52,568 bases of DNA from Psittacicella hinzii (lineage in GTDB: Bacteria > Pseudomonadota > Gammaproteobacteria > Enterobacterales > Psittacicellaceae). Shown piece by piece: positions 34,250 through 43,658 of the stretch (position 1 is its first letter; each line of letters begins with the position of its first letter). The DNA lies in contig NZ_NRHC01000070.1 of NCBI RefSeq assembly GCF_003585885.1, positions 1 through 52,568 of the forward strand, read 5' to 3'. Below the pieces are notes generated by a model. That model had not been told where the DNA came from. It ran no database searches and was given only the letters and a program-made list of their open reading frames with translations. The position numbers were made by a program, and so were the translations under genes.

Positions 34250-35719
34250 ATGGCTTTAACGCTTGGATTTAAACCCCTGCCAGCTGCCATAGCTCTCGCT
34301 GTAGGCTTAATCTTCTGGTTTGTTATTCCAATCCCAGAAGGTTTAACTCCTAACGCTTGGCATCTACTCGCTATTTTTATTGCTATGATTGTCGCTATTA
34401 TCGGTAATGCTATGCCTATAGGCGCAGTATCAATTATTGCCATAGCAATCGTTGGAATTACAGGGGTTACCGCCCAAACTCCAAGTGCAGCCATTAATGA
34501 TGCTTTAAGTCAGTTTTCCAACCCTTTAATTTGGCTTATTGGGATCTCCATTATGATCGCCCGTGGTTTACTTAAAACCGGTCTTGGGGCACGTATTGGT
34601 TATCTCTTTATTGCCATGTGGGGGAAGAAAACTCTAGGGATCTCTTACGCTCTCACCACTTCAGAGCTAATCCTTGCTCCAGTAATGCCAAGTAACACTG
34701 CTCGAGGTGGTGGTGTAATTCACCCAATTATGAAATCAATTGCTAATAGCTTTGATTCAACTCCAGAAAAAAGAACCTCGCACTTAATTGGGCGTTACTT
34801 AGCTTTAACTAACTACCATACCAACCCAATTACTTCGGCAATGTTTATCACTGCAACTTCACCAAACCCACTTGTGGTTGATTTAATTGCCAAGGCAACT
34901 AACACAAGTGTTAGTTTAACTTGGAGTACTTGGGCGTTAGCTATGTTCTTACCAGGCATTGTTTGTTTACTTCTAATGCCTCTAGTGCTTTACTTAATGT
35001 ATCCACCTGAAATCAAAGAAACCCCAAATGCCGTTGAGTTCGCAAAAACTAAACTCAAAGATCTAGGACCAATGAAACTCGAAGAGAAAATCATGCTTGT
35101 GAGTTTTAGTATTATGCTAATCCTGTGGGCGGGGGTACCAGCTTGGTTATTTGGTCCAGCCTTTGCGGTAAATGCAACAACTACGGCGTTTATTGGACTG
35201 TCGATTTTACTACTTTCAGGGGTATTAACTTGGAATGATGTTCTAAGTGAAAAAGCAGCTTGGGATACTATTATTTGGTTTGCAGCCTTAATTATGATGG
35301 CTACTTTCTTAAACCGCCTAGGACTAGTTACTTGGGTATCTGTGCACTTACAAAGTGGCATAACTCATTTAGGATTAGGTTGGTTAGGTGCAAGTATCCT
35401 CTTATTGTTAGCCTACATGTATGCCCATTACTTCTTTGCTTCAACGACTGCGCATATCTCTGCAATGCTCGGAGCTTTCTTAGCAGCAGGCATTGCTCTA
35501 GGTGCGCCACCAATGCTCTTTAGTTTAATGATGGCAGCAGCTTCAAGCTTAATGATGTCATTAACTCACTATGCTACCGGTACATCTCCAGTAATTTTCT
35601 CCTCGGGGTATGTAACCTTACCACAATGGTGGAAAGCTGGTTTTGTAATGAGTGTCGTGAACTTATTAGTGTTTATCCTTTTAGGAAGCCTCTGGTGGAA
35701 AATCCTTGGGCTTTGGTAA
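34250..35719 (+). CDS. DASS-family dicarboxylate/citrate transporter
   Basis: Inner-membrane carrier of the divalent anion:sodium symporter family (CitT/TtdT-like), moving succinate, citrate, malate, tartrate or 2-oxoglutarate, often as an antiporter. The 489 residues form about 12 hydrophobic segments. Key motifs are the two SNT-type substrate loops: VMPSNTARGGGVIHPI near residue 145 and the C-terminal THYATGTSPVIFSSGY near 440. NPLIWLIGISIMIARG is also typical. A strong AAGGAG lies 6 nt before the ATG. It is transcribed alone and closed by a perfect hairpin. Anaerobic C4-dicarboxylate or citrate exchange is plausible. Confidence 0.88.
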   Translation: MALTLGFKPLPAAIALAVGLIFWFVIPIPEGLTPNAWHLLAIFIAMIVAIIGNAMPIGAVSIIAIAIVGITGVTAQTPSAAINDALSQFSNPLIWLIGISIMIARGLLKTGLGARIGYLFIAMWGKKTLGISYALTTSELILAPVMPSNTARGGGVIHPIMKSIANSFDSTPEKRTSHLIGRYLALTNYHTNPITSAMFITATSPNPLVVDLIAKATNTSVSLTWSTWALAMFLPGIVCLLLMPLVLYLMYPPEIKETPNAVEFAKTKLKDLGPMKLEEKIMLVSFSIMLILWAGVPAWLFGPAFAVNATTTAFIGLSILLLSGVLTWNDVLSEKAAWDTIIWFAALIMMATFLNRLGLVTWVSVHLQSGITHLGLGWLGASILLLLAYMYAHYFFASTTAHISAMLGAFLAAGIALGAPPMLFSLMMAAASSLMMSLTHYATGTSPVIFSSGYVTLPQWWKAGFVMSVVNLLVFILLGSLWWKILGLW

Positions 35720-35763
35720 AGTGCAATGCGCAAAGTACAATAGCGCAATAGCACAAAATGCGA

Positions 35764-35794
35764 AAAGAGCTAGGATCTTGGATCCTAGCTCTTT
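35764..35794. terminator. Bidirectional terminator between convergent genes
   Basis: AAAGAGCTAGGATC and GATCCTAGCTCTTT form a perfect 14-bp stem around TTG. It serves the DASS gene and, on the other strand, mutS. Confidence 0.88.
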
Positions 35795-35820
35795 ACTGTT
35801 GTCAGTTTTTGATTTTCAGC

Positions 35821-35870
35821 TTGTCTTAGCTTGTCTTAGCTTGTCTTAGCTTGTCTTAGCTTGTCTTAGC
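35821..35870. repeat. 10-bp tandem repeat running into the mutS stop codon
   Basis: TTGTCTTAGC is repeated five times without change. The mutS stop (35856-35858) and its last four codons lie inside the array, so a gain or loss of copies would leave MutS intact only while the first repeat-encoded stop is kept. Confidence 0.95.
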
Positions 35871-38735
35871 TTGCTTAAGAAGATTTTGTAAACGTTCTAG
35901 CAGAGCTAAACCACTTATTGGTGTTAACTCATTAAGGTTTACTTGTTCAAGTAAAGCTAAGGCTTCTTCTTGCTCTGGAGCAAGACTTGCTTGTGCTACT
36001 ACTTGCTCAACCTCAACAACTTCAAGCTCAGCTTTGCTACCCTCTTGATGTTGTGCTAAGGCTTTTAATTGCGCTCCAGCAATTCCTAGCACCTCTTGCG
36101 GCAAGCCTGCAAGTTTAGCCACGGCTAAACCGTAAGATTTCGAAGCAGTACCTTGCTTAATTTCATGTAAGAATGAAATTTGCTCATTGTGTTCAATGGC
36201 AGCTACTGACAAGTTAATTACATTCTCTAGCTGCTCTGCAAGAGCAGTTAACTCAAAGTAGTGCGTACTAAAGAAAGTAATTGCTTTAATTTCTTGAGCA
36301 ATATACTGCGCACAACCCCATGCTAAGCTTAAACCGTCAAAGGTACTAGTCCCACGACCTATCTCGTCAATTAACAGTAAAGAGTTTTGACTAGCATTGT
36401 CAAGGATGTACGCCATCTCTGACATCTCCACCATGAAAGTAGATTTACCTGTTGAGATATCATCTGAAGCCCCAATACGGGTTAAGATTTTGTCAACTAG
36501 TGGAATGTTAGCATCTTGCGCTGGTACATAAGAACCAATTAATGCCATTAACACGATTAAAGCATTTTGACGCATGTAAGTTGACTTACCACCCATATTT
36601 GGACCGGTGATAATTTGTAAACTTTGCGCTTGGTTAGCTTGGGTGTCGTTGGCGATAAATGGTGTTTTGATTAGTTTTTCAATAACAGGATGACGTCCTT
36701 GTTTAATTTCAAGTTTTTGTTCTACGTTAAAGGTTGGACGAACATAGTTATTAGTAAAGGCTAGTTGCGCAAAACTTACATAAACATCCAAACGCGCTAA
36801 TTGATTAGCAAGATTTTGAATATAAGCTAACTCGTGTTTTAAAGCCTCGAGGATGGAGGTGAAAATACTTTTTTCGAGTTCAGCAATCTGCTGTTCTGAA
36901 GCGCTGTATTTTATTTCGAGGTTACGTAGTTCTGGAGTAATAAAACGACGCGCTGCTTTTAAGCTTTGTTTGTGAATGTAGTTCTCTGGGATTTTATCGA
37001 GGTTACTTGCATTACCAGTTGGAATGTTAATGTACATTTCATTCTGGTTATTTAACTTCACGGTTAAACTTTCAATGCCTGTACGCTCTTTTTCTTGCGC
37101 TTCAAAATCGGCTAACACATCAAGAACATTATCACGTACATTACGTAAATCAGCTAGTTGCTCATTAAAACTTGAACGAATAACCCCACCGTCACGCAAG
37201 AACATAGGTTGCTTATCTTCAAGCGCTGCTAATAATAAGTTTCTTAATGGGGTTAACTCATCTAATGGCGAGATGTTTAAATCGTACTCAGTAAAAACCT
37301 TATTAATATGCGGGACTAAAAGTAAGTTATTACGTAACTCCCCTAAATCACGCGGTGAAGCATTGCCTAGCGAAACACGCGCAACAATTCTTTCAATATC
37401 ACCTAGTGACTTTAATAGAGAGATTAACTTAGTACGAGCACGTTCACTTTGTAAAAAGGTTTCAACATAGTCTAGTCTTTGTTCAAGTTGAAGCAAGTTA
37501 CGCGTTGGTTGACGTACCCAACGGCGGAATAAACGTGCTCCCATAGTTGAACTACAAGTATCAAGTACTTCAACAAAGCTACTATCTTTTTGCCCACTAT
37601 TAGTAGTAAAGAGTTCTAAGTTGTTAACGGTTGAACTATCCAGAATTACTAAATCATTTTCATGAGCAAAGCGTGGAGTTTGTAAATGGCTTGGCACCAC
37701 CATTTGCGTTTGCTGCACATACTTAATTAAAGCACCAGTTGCTGGAATTAAGTTCTTTTGTGCTTGGAAACGCTCAACTTGTTGAGCGCCGTACACGGCT
37801 TTAATGTTTTCAAGCGGTGAACGTCCAGAGAAGTAGCTAGAGTCTACTTGGGTACAGTGATACTTTTGTAAAAGAAGGTCTTCAACCAGTTTGTGGTCAC
37901 TGTAAATAATCTCAGCAGGATTATATTGCTGAATTCGGCTAACAAAATCTTTGTAGTTGTCTAGCTTACTAATCTCAACTAAACCTGATGAGAGATCTAG
38001 CAATGCAACCACGTAACTCACGTAGTCCGTGTAAACCGCACATAGAGGTTTACTATCACGCGCAGGTAAGTAACTTTCTTCTGAAAGAGTTCCAGGGGTA
38101 AAAATACGGACTATGCTTCTTTCGGTTAAGCCTTTGGCTTTAGGATCCGAAGTTTGTTCACAAATAGCAATTGAGTAGCCTTTAGCCACTAATTTAGCAG
38201 CATAGGCTTCATAAGCATGATAAGGAATCCCTGCCATAGGGACAATAACGCCCATATGCGATTGGCGTGAAGAAACTGCAAGGCTTAGTTCTTTAGCAGT
38301 TAAGACTGCATCATCAAAGAAGAACTCATAGAAGTCACCCATGCGGAAAAATACTATCTTATCTCGATTTTCACGTTTAATAAGTAAGTATTGCTTCATC
38401 ATTGGGGAAGCTTGAGCAATTGACTCATCAGAGTAAATTGCATCAGGGCTTGCATAGTTTTGTAAGCCACTAATAATTTGCTCTTGATTTGAAGTATGTC
38501 CAGCTAATTTGCTCATTGAGCTCGCTAGATCTTGATCAAAATCAGTTTGTAACTGGGCTAACTGCTTTTTATCTAGGTGAGCAGTTAACTCTTCTATTTG
38601 ACTAAAATCATGGCTATCAGGGACAAACTCTAAATCACTAGCTAAACTTACCGGAGCATTACTTTGTTCTAACAAGTCAGCAAAGTTAAAAGCTTGGCTA
38701 TAGTCAGCTGACGAAGTTGGCTTGTTTTTTGTCAT
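35856..38735 (-). CDS. mutS: DNA mismatch repair protein MutS, long N-terminus
   Basis: Mismatch-recognition ATPase that starts methyl-directed repair with MutL. The conserved core begins near residue 110 (SPMMKQYLLIK). The mismatch-wedge F-x-E follows (RMGDFYEFF), then the connector and lever domains, and the ATPase with Walker A GPNMGGKSTYMRQ, LLIDEIGRGTSTFDG and STHYFELT. At 959 residues it is about 105 longer than E. coli MutS. The excess is a hydrophilic, acidic N-terminal extension (DYSQAFNFADLLEQ...). No Shine-Dalgarno is visible before the first ATG; M74 or M112 are alternatives, M112 giving a standard length. The C-terminus reads into a 10-bp repeat. It is divergent from pstS and transcribed alone. 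Confidence 0.93.
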   Translation of the reverse strand: MTKNKPTSSADYSQAFNFADLLEQSNAPVSLASDLEFVPDSHDFSQIEELTAHLDKKQLAQLQTDFDQDLASSMSKLAGHTSNQEQIISGLQNYASPDAIYSDESIAQASPMMKQYLLIKRENRDKIVFFRMGDFYEFFFDDAVLTAKELSLAVSSRQSHMGVIVPMAGIPYHAYEAYAAKLVAKGYSIAICEQTSDPKAKGLTERSIVRIFTPGTLSEESYLPARDSKPLCAVYTDYVSYVVALLDLSSGLVEISKLDNYKDFVSRIQQYNPAEIIYSDHKLVEDLLLQKYHCTQVDSSYFSGRSPLENIKAVYGAQQVERFQAQKNLIPATGALIKYVQQTQMVVPSHLQTPRFAHENDLVILDSSTVNNLELFTTNSGQKDSSFVEVLDTCSSTMGARLFRRWVRQPTRNLLQLEQRLDYVETFLQSERARTKLISLLKSLGDIERIVARVSLGNASPRDLGELRNNLLLVPHINKVFTEYDLNISPLDELTPLRNLLLAALEDKQPMFLRDGGVIRSSFNEQLADLRNVRDNVLDVLADFEAQEKERTGIESLTVKLNNQNEMYINIPTGNASNLDKIPENYIHKQSLKAARRFITPELRNLEIKYSASEQQIAELEKSIFTSILEALKHELAYIQNLANQLARLDVYVSFAQLAFTNNYVRPTFNVEQKLEIKQGRHPVIEKLIKTPFIANDTQANQAQSLQIITGPNMGGKSTYMRQNALIVLMALIGSYVPAQDANIPLVDKILTRIGASDDISTGKSTFMVEMSEMAYILDNASQNSLLLIDEIGRGTSTFDGLSLAWGCAQYIAQEIKAITFFSTHYFELTALAEQLENVINLSVAAIEHNEQISFLHEIKQGTASKSYGLAVAKLAGLPQEVLGIAGAQLKALAQHQEGSKAELEVVEVEQVVAQASLAPEQEEALALLEQVNLNELTPISGLALLERLQNLLKQAKTS

Positions 38736-39121
38736 TGTTAATAAGGGAAAATTGTCGAGGAACTCTATAAAAAACTAGATATTTCCTTAAGAAAAAACAT
38801 ATAATAGTCGGAGTTTATTTTTCTATTATACCCGTAGTTTGCTGCTTAAGAGATTTTCGTTTTCATCCCTTTTGTTTTTTAAGCATAATTAAATAAAATA
38901 ATTTATATTTTTTTATTATTTTTTATTTTTTAAGAAAGAAAAAATTTAAAACCGAAAAATTTCTCAAAAAAATTTTTTAACCCACAAGCTAAAACACTAA
39001 ATTTAATAGATTTTTGATAGAAGATATCTAGGAAAAATTAACCTCTTTCACTTATCTAACTTTTGTTAGTTTAACGTAACAAACGCAGTCAACGTGGTAT
39101 AATAGCAGAAGACTTTCATCA
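38736..39121. other. Divergent mutS/pstS intergenic region
   Basis: No gene was seen. The middle (38870-38975) is almost pure A/T with long homopolymer-like runs, which would be curved and easily melted. The pstS promoter lies at its right end. Confidence 0.65.
39062..39103 (+). promoter_or_regulatory. pstS promoter with palindromic operator
   Basis: TGGTATAAT (39095-39103) is an extended -10. TTTGTTA (39062-39068) and TAACAAA (39077-39083) form an inverted repeat with an 8-nt spacer covering the -35 region. It does not look like a Pho box (direct repeats of CTGTCAT); a different dimeric regulator could bind. The start site would be near 39110, leaving about 12 nt of leader without a Shine-Dalgarno. 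Confidence 0.5.
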
Positions 39122-40189
39122 ATGAGAATGTTATATATGATTAATAATTTTACTCGAAAGTTAGCAATTCTTAGCATGGCAATTTTTTTGCTATTTACTA
39201 GCCTTACAGTGGCACGTGCAAACAACGAACCACAACAAAATCAAATAGTTGGTTCTGGAGCTTCATTCCCTGCACCTGTTTACTCAAAATGGGCTACTAA
39301 CTTTGCTAACAAGTTCAAGGTCTTAGTTAACTATCAGTCTATTGGTTCTGGTGGTGGTGTTAAACAAATTAAAGCTTCTCTAGTTGACTTTGGTGCAACT
39401 GATTACGCCCTAAGTGATAAAGAGCTTGAGGAGAATAATTTATTTCAATTCCCAGCTTTAGCCGGATCAATAGTTCTTGCGGTTAACCTACGCGAACTAA
39501 ACGACAAAATTGTACTTGACGGTCCAATTATTGCCGATATCTATATGGGCAAAATTGTTAAATGGAACGATCCTCGAATTAAAGCACTTAACCTAGGTTT
39601 AGAACTACCTGACATCTACATTGCGGTGCTTTTCCGCTCAGATGGTTCAGGTACTACTTACAACTTCAGTAAATACTTATCTGAAGTTTCACCAGAATTT
39701 AATGAAAAATTCGGGGTCGGCAAAACTATTAACTTCCCAGTTGGTCTAGGCGGGAAAGGTAACGAAGGCGTTGCAGCAGTTTTACCTCGCGTTTACGGCT
39801 CAATCGGTTATATGGAATATGGCTACGCTAAAACCATGAACATGGGGGTAGCTGCATTACAAAACAAATATGGTAATGTTGTTCGTCCAAGCGAAGAGAC
39901 TTTCTCTTTAGCAATTCAATCAGCAAATTGGGAAGGTACTTTAGTACCAAAAGTAAACAATGTTGATAATGAATACGCTTGGCCAATCAACGCATTAACC
40001 TACGTTGTAATCAATCGTAGTAACCCAAAAATGGCTTTACTTAAAGAATTCTTTAGATTCGGGATGTTAGAGCAACAAGAAGAGACTCGCTCTCTAATGT
40101 ATACTCCTTTTACCACTGAACGAGCTTTAGAAATTTTTGATAATCCATATACTTTCGCTCTAGCAGAGAAAAAAGCAGAGCCAAAGTAA
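39122..40189 (+). CDS. pstS: Phosphate-binding periplasmic protein PstS
   Basis: High-affinity phosphate-binding protein that feeds PstCAB. The 355-residue precursor has a Sec signal peptide ending near VARA, then the family start GSGASFPAPVYSKWATNF. Phosphate-site segments follow: GSGGGVKQIKA, FGATDYALS, and RSDGSGTTYNFSKYL with the conserved RSDGSGTT. The first ATG is used; an ATG five codons on (39137) gives a cleaner signal peptide and a longer leader and may be the true start. It is the first gene of pstSCAB-phoU, followed by a hairpin that probably stabilises its mRNA. Confidence 0.95.
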   Translation: MRMLYMINNFTRKLAILSMAIFLLFTSLTVARANNEPQQNQIVGSGASFPAPVYSKWATNFANKFKVLVNYQSIGSGGGVKQIKASLVDFGATDYALSDKELEENNLFQFPALAGSIVLAVNLRELNDKIVLDGPIIADIYMGKIVKWNDPRIKALNLGLELPDIYIAVLFRSDGSGTTYNFSKYLSEVSPEFNEKFGVGKTINFPVGLGGKGNEGVAAVLPRVYGSIGYMEYGYAKTMNMGVAALQNKYGNVVRPSEETFSLAIQSANWEGTLVPKVNNVDNEYAWPINALTYVVINRSNPKMALLKEFFRFGMLEQQEETRSLMYTPFTTERALEIFDNPYTFALAEKKAEPK

Positions 40190-40201
40190 TCTCCAAATCA
40201 T

Positions 40202-40224
40202 GCTAAATAACATTGTTATTTAGC
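40202..40224 (+). promoter_or_regulatory. Intercistronic hairpin pstS-pstC
   Basis: GCTAAATAAC and GTTATTTAGC form a perfect 10-bp stem around ATT, 12 nt after the pstS stop. No U-run follows. Such hairpins commonly protect the abundant binding-protein message while letting some transcripts continue. Confidence 0.65.
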
Positions 40225-40237
40225 TAGGTAATTAACT

Positions 40238-41185
40238 ATGAGTAAAAAATTATCAGCAAAAGGTAAAACTGCCGATAAAATTTTCACCCTTTTGGTGTAT
40301 ACGGCTGCCTTGTTTGTTCTCGCTGTACTAGTAGGGATCATTCTCTCGCTAGTTATTGAATCTATTCCAAGCTTTAAAACCTTTGGCTTTAGTTTTCTAT
40401 GGTCAAGTGAGTGGCAACCTAGTAAAAATCAGTTTGGAGCTTTAATTCCAATTGTCGGAACTTTAGTTACCTCATTTATTGCTTTACTAATTGCAACTCC
40501 GGTAAGCTTTTTTACTGCAATTTTCTTAGTGCACATCTGTCCTGCTAAATTCAAAGGTATTATCAAAAGCCTACTTGAATTATTAGCAGCGGTACCATCA
40601 ATTGTATTTGGTATGTTTGGTCTAATGGTATTTGCGCCAATCTTTAGTGAATACTTCCAAATTCCATTACAAAGCATTATTGGTAACGTACCATTTATTG
40701 GTGCTTTAGTTGCTGGTCCAGCTTGGGGTCTTGGACTTTTACCAGCGGGGATTATCCTTGCAATCATGGTAATTCCATTTATTACCTCAACTATGACAGA
40801 TATCTTTAATCAGTCTCCAAAAATTCTTCTTGAATCAGCATATGGTATGGGCTTAACTCGCTGGGAAAGTATTAACAGCATTGTTGTGCCATCTTGCCGT
40901 GTTGGTTTAGTTTCAGGAGTAATGCTTGGTCTTGGTCGTGCTTTAGGTGAAACCATGGCAGTAGCGTTCGTTATCGGGAATACTTTCAACTTACAAGGTG
41001 TTTCTTTATACCAACCTCTGTCAACGATCACTTCCGTAATTGCTAATAACTTTGCTGAAGCGTCTGAAGGTTTATATACTTCGGTATTACTAGAGTTAGG
41101 TTTAGTACTATTTGTAATTACTTTCCTAGTTCTTTTAGCTTCAAAAGCAATTATTAAGTTCTCTTCAAGAAAGGAGGGTAAATAA
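40238..41185 (+). CDS. pstC: Phosphate ABC transporter permease PstC
   Basis: Inner-membrane subunit of the phosphate importer. The 315 residues have six membrane segments, the permease loop (LLESAYGMGLTRWESINSIVVP) where the ATPase docks, GLGRALGETMAVAFVIGN in the next segment, and SIVFGMFGLMVFAP. Length and topology match the family. The stop codon overlaps the pstA start (TAATG), so translation is coupled. A weak AGG lies before the ATG. Confidence 0.95.
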   Translation: MSKKLSAKGKTADKIFTLLVYTAALFVLAVLVGIILSLVIESIPSFKTFGFSFLWSSEWQPSKNQFGALIPIVGTLVTSFIALLIATPVSFFTAIFLVHICPAKFKGIIKSLLELLAAVPSIVFGMFGLMVFAPIFSEYFQIPLQSIIGNVPFIGALVAGPAWGLGLLPAGIILAIMVIPFITSTMTDIFNQSPKILLESAYGMGLTRWESINSIVVPSCRVGLVSGVMLGLGRALGETMAVAFVIGNTFNLQGVSLYQPLSTITSVIANNFAEASEGLYTSVLLELGLVLFVITFLVLLASKAIIKFSSRKEGK

Positions 41186-42024
41186 TGGCTTCGCAAAAAG
41201 GCATGCGCCAGTTTAAAAACAAGCTAGCGACTATTTTCGCTTACTTCTGTGTTATCTTTAGTTTATTCTGGCTCGTTTGGATTAGTGCGCTAATTGTAAT
41301 TAAAGGTATTAACGGGATTAGCCTTGCTACCTTTACGCAAATGACGCCAGCACCAAATGAAACTGGTGGTTTACTTAACGCTATTGTCGGTTCATTTATT
41401 ATCTGTGGGATTGCGACTTTAATCGGAACTCCGCTTGGCGTACTTTCTGGTATTTACTTAGCAGAGTACGGCAAAAAATCATGGTTAGCTGAAACTCTAC
41501 GTACAATTAATGACGTGTTACTTTCAGCACCTTCGATTGTTCTCGGTTTATTTATCTTTATCGTCGTAGTAACTCCTATGGGTGGCTTTAGTGCCATTGC
41601 CGGAGCGTTAGCTTTATCACTATTACAAATTCCAGTAGTTATTCGTACTACCGAGAACATGTTGCAAATGGTTCCTAATCACTTACGTGAGTCCTCTGCC
41701 GCGCTTGGGTTACCAAAATATAAATCTATTTTAAACGTAACTTTAAAAGCGTCTTGGTCAGGAATTCTTACGGGATTATTACTATCAATTGCACGTATTG
41801 CTGGGGAAACTGGTCCGTTACTATTCACCAGTTTAAACAACCAATTCTGGAATATTGATATTACTGAACCTACAGCAACTTTACCTATGGTAATTTATAA
41901 ATTTGCTTTAAGTCCATACCAAACTTGGATTGACTTAGCTTGGGCTGCTGTATTAATTATTACCGTATCAATTCTACTTTTAAACTTAATTGCGCGTTAC
42001 GCAGTAAACAAAAGTAAGGCTTAA
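41185..42024 (+). CDS. pstA: Phosphate ABC transporter permease PstA
   Basis: Second membrane subunit of the phosphate importer. The 279-residue protein has six membrane segments, the docking loop ESSAALGLPKYKSILNVTL and the following SIARIAGETGPLLFTSL, with GTPLGVLSGIYLAEYG earlier. It starts within the pstC stop (one shared base), and AGGAGG lies upstream of the ATG inside the end of pstC. pstB follows after 16 nt. Confidence 0.95.
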   Translation: MASQKGMRQFKNKLATIFAYFCVIFSLFWLVWISALIVIKGINGISLATFTQMTPAPNETGGLLNAIVGSFIICGIATLIGTPLGVLSGIYLAEYGKKSWLAETLRTINDVLLSAPSIVLGLFIFIVVVTPMGGFSAIAGALALSLLQIPVVIRTTENMLQMVPNHLRESSAALGLPKYKSILNVTLKASWSGILTGLLLSIARIAGETGPLLFTSLNNQFWNIDITEPTATLPMVIYKFALSPYQTWIDLAWAAVLIITVSILLLNLIARYAVNKSKA

Positions 42025-42040
42025 TATAGGAAATTAAAAC

Positions 42041-42811
42041 ATGATTCTTGATCCTCAAGATGTAAAAATTGAAGTAAAAGATTTAAACTTTTTTTACGGT
42101 CAATTCCAAGGTTTAAAAAACATTAACTTCAAAATCAAAGCTAAAAGTGTAACTTCATTTATCGGACCATCAGGTTGTGGTAAATCAACTCTTTTAAGAA
42201 CGTTTAACCGTATGTTCAACCTCTACCCAGAGCAAAGAGCAGAAGGACAAATTCTTTTAGAGGGTGAAAACATTTTAAATCCAGATTTTGATTTAATGGA
42301 ATTAAGAACACGCGTGGGAATGGTATTCCAACGCCCAACACCTTTCCCTATGTCAGTTTATGACAATATCGCTTTTGCGGTTAAGCACCACGAAAAACTA
42401 ACTAAAGACGAGTTAGATGAACGTGTTGAGTGGGCTTTAACTAAAGCTGCGTTATGGAAAGATGTTAAAGACAAATTACATAAGTCTGGCAACTCTCTAT
42501 CAGGTGGTCAGCAACAACGTCTTTGCATTGCTCGTGCAGTAGCAGTAAAACCTGAAGTTCTTTTAATGGACGAACCATGTTCAGCATTAGACCCAATTTC
42601 AACTTCAACAGTTGAAGAACTGATCATGGAGTTAAAAGAAGACTATACGGTGTTAATTGTTACTCACTCAATGCAACAAGCAATGCGTGTATCAGACTAC
42701 ACTGCATTTATGTACTTAGGTGAATTAGTTGAATATGATGAAACTGACAAGATTTTCATGAACCCGGCTGATCAACGCACGTCGGATTATGTAACAGGTC
42801 GTTTCGGTTAA
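42041..42811 (+). CDS. pstB: Phosphate ABC transporter ATPase PstB
   Basis: ATPase that powers phosphate uptake through PstCA. The 256-residue protein is complete: Walker A G42PSGCGKST50, Q-loop in [14 protein letters not shown], perfect signature LSGGQQQR, Walker [14 protein letters not shown] and the switch histidine in [11 protein letters not shown]. The RPTPFPMS stretch is the PstB hallmark. AGGA lies 9 nt before the ATG; phoU starts 21 nt after the stop. In contrast with the Sap ATPases in this window, every catalytic motif is intact. Confidence 0.97.
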   Translation: MILDPQDVKIEVKDLNFFYGQFQGLKNINFKIKAKSVTSFIGPSGCGKSTLLRTFNRMFNLYPEQRAEGQILLEGENILNPDFDLMELRTRVGMVFQRPTPFPMSVYDNIAFAVKHHEKLTKDELDERVEWALTKAALWKDVKDKLHKSGNSLSGGQQQRLCIARAVAVKPEVLLMDEPCSALDPISTSTVEELIMELKEDYTVLIVTHSMQQAMRVSDYTAFMYLGELVEYDETDKIFMNPADQRTSDYVTGRFG

Positions 42812-42832
42812 CAAAAAAAAGGCTATCAAAAA

Positions 42833-43558
42833 ATGGTTTTAAGTTCAAAAAGACACACACGTGTACAATTTGATGAAGATTTAGAAAAATCGTTAGAAAT
42901 GGTTAAAACCATGAGTAGCATGGTGGAAAAACAATTAAAGGAGGCAATTGCCCTTTTCCGTGTAGAAGATAAATCTACAATTGAAGAAAAAGCGCAACAA
43001 ATCCTTGAAAACGATACTCTAGTAAACAAAATCGAGATTAAAATTCACGATTACTGCTTATATCTAATTGCAAAACACCAACCTAAGGCTCAAGATTTAC
43101 GTTTAGTGTTTTCAGTAGTAAGAGCGGCTTCTGAATTTGAACGTATTGGTGATACTGTGGTAAAAATTTGTGAATCAGCTCGCAAATCACAGCATGTAAT
43201 CAATGCGCTAATCGAGAGAATCGAACACTACGCTGAATACTCAATTACCTTATTACGTAAAAGTACTGACGCGTTAATTGCCCTAGATCTTAACTCGGCG
43301 TTAGAGAACTATGTTCAGCACAACTATCGTCACGAGTATAAAGACATCTTCCGCGCAATTATCGATGAAGCAAAAGCTAACTTAGATTACTTAAAAGAGT
43401 ACTTCATTGTTGCTATTGCTTTACGTCAAATTGAACGTATTGGTGATCGTTGCCGTAATTTAAATGAGTATGTGTACTACTACTCTAAAGGTGAAATTGC
43501 AAGCTACGATGTTCTAACTAAAATGTATGAAGACCTTCATCCCGAATTAAAAGGTTAA
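42833..43558 (+). CDS. phoU: Phosphate signalling protein PhoU
   Basis: Cytoplasmic regulator that links PstSCAB activity to the PhoR/PhoB sensor system and limits phosphate uptake. The 241 residues show two copies of the three-helix PhoU bundle, each with its metal-binding E/DxxxD pattern: FERIGDTVVKICE in the first half and IERIGDRCRNLNEYV in the second. AAGG lies 10 nt before the ATG. It is the last gene of the operon and is followed by a terminator. No phoB or phoR lies in the window. Confidence 0.95.
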   Translation: MVLSSKRHTRVQFDEDLEKSLEMVKTMSSMVEKQLKEAIALFRVEDKSTIEEKAQQILENDTLVNKIEIKIHDYCLYLIAKHQPKAQDLRLVFSVVRAASEFERIGDTVVKICESARKSQHVINALIERIEHYAEYSITLLRKSTDALIALDLNSALENYVQHNYRHEYKDIFRAIIDEAKANLDYLKEYFIVAIALRQIERIGDRCRNLNEYVYYYSKGEIASYDVLTKMYEDLHPELKG

Positions 43559-43580
43559 TATACAAAAGTTAAACAATTAA

Positions 43581-43618
43581 AAAGTCCTTCATGTTTTTTA
43601 TTAAACATGATGGACTTT
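43581..43618 (+). terminator. Terminator of the pst-phoU operon
   Basis: AAAGTCCTTCATGTTT pairs with AAACATGATGGACTTT with one mismatch, around a 6-nt loop, followed by CTTTTTTG. Confidence 0.9.
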
Positions 43619-43658
43619 CTTTTTTGTCTTGAGTTTGTGCTTTAAGCGTTAGCTATAA

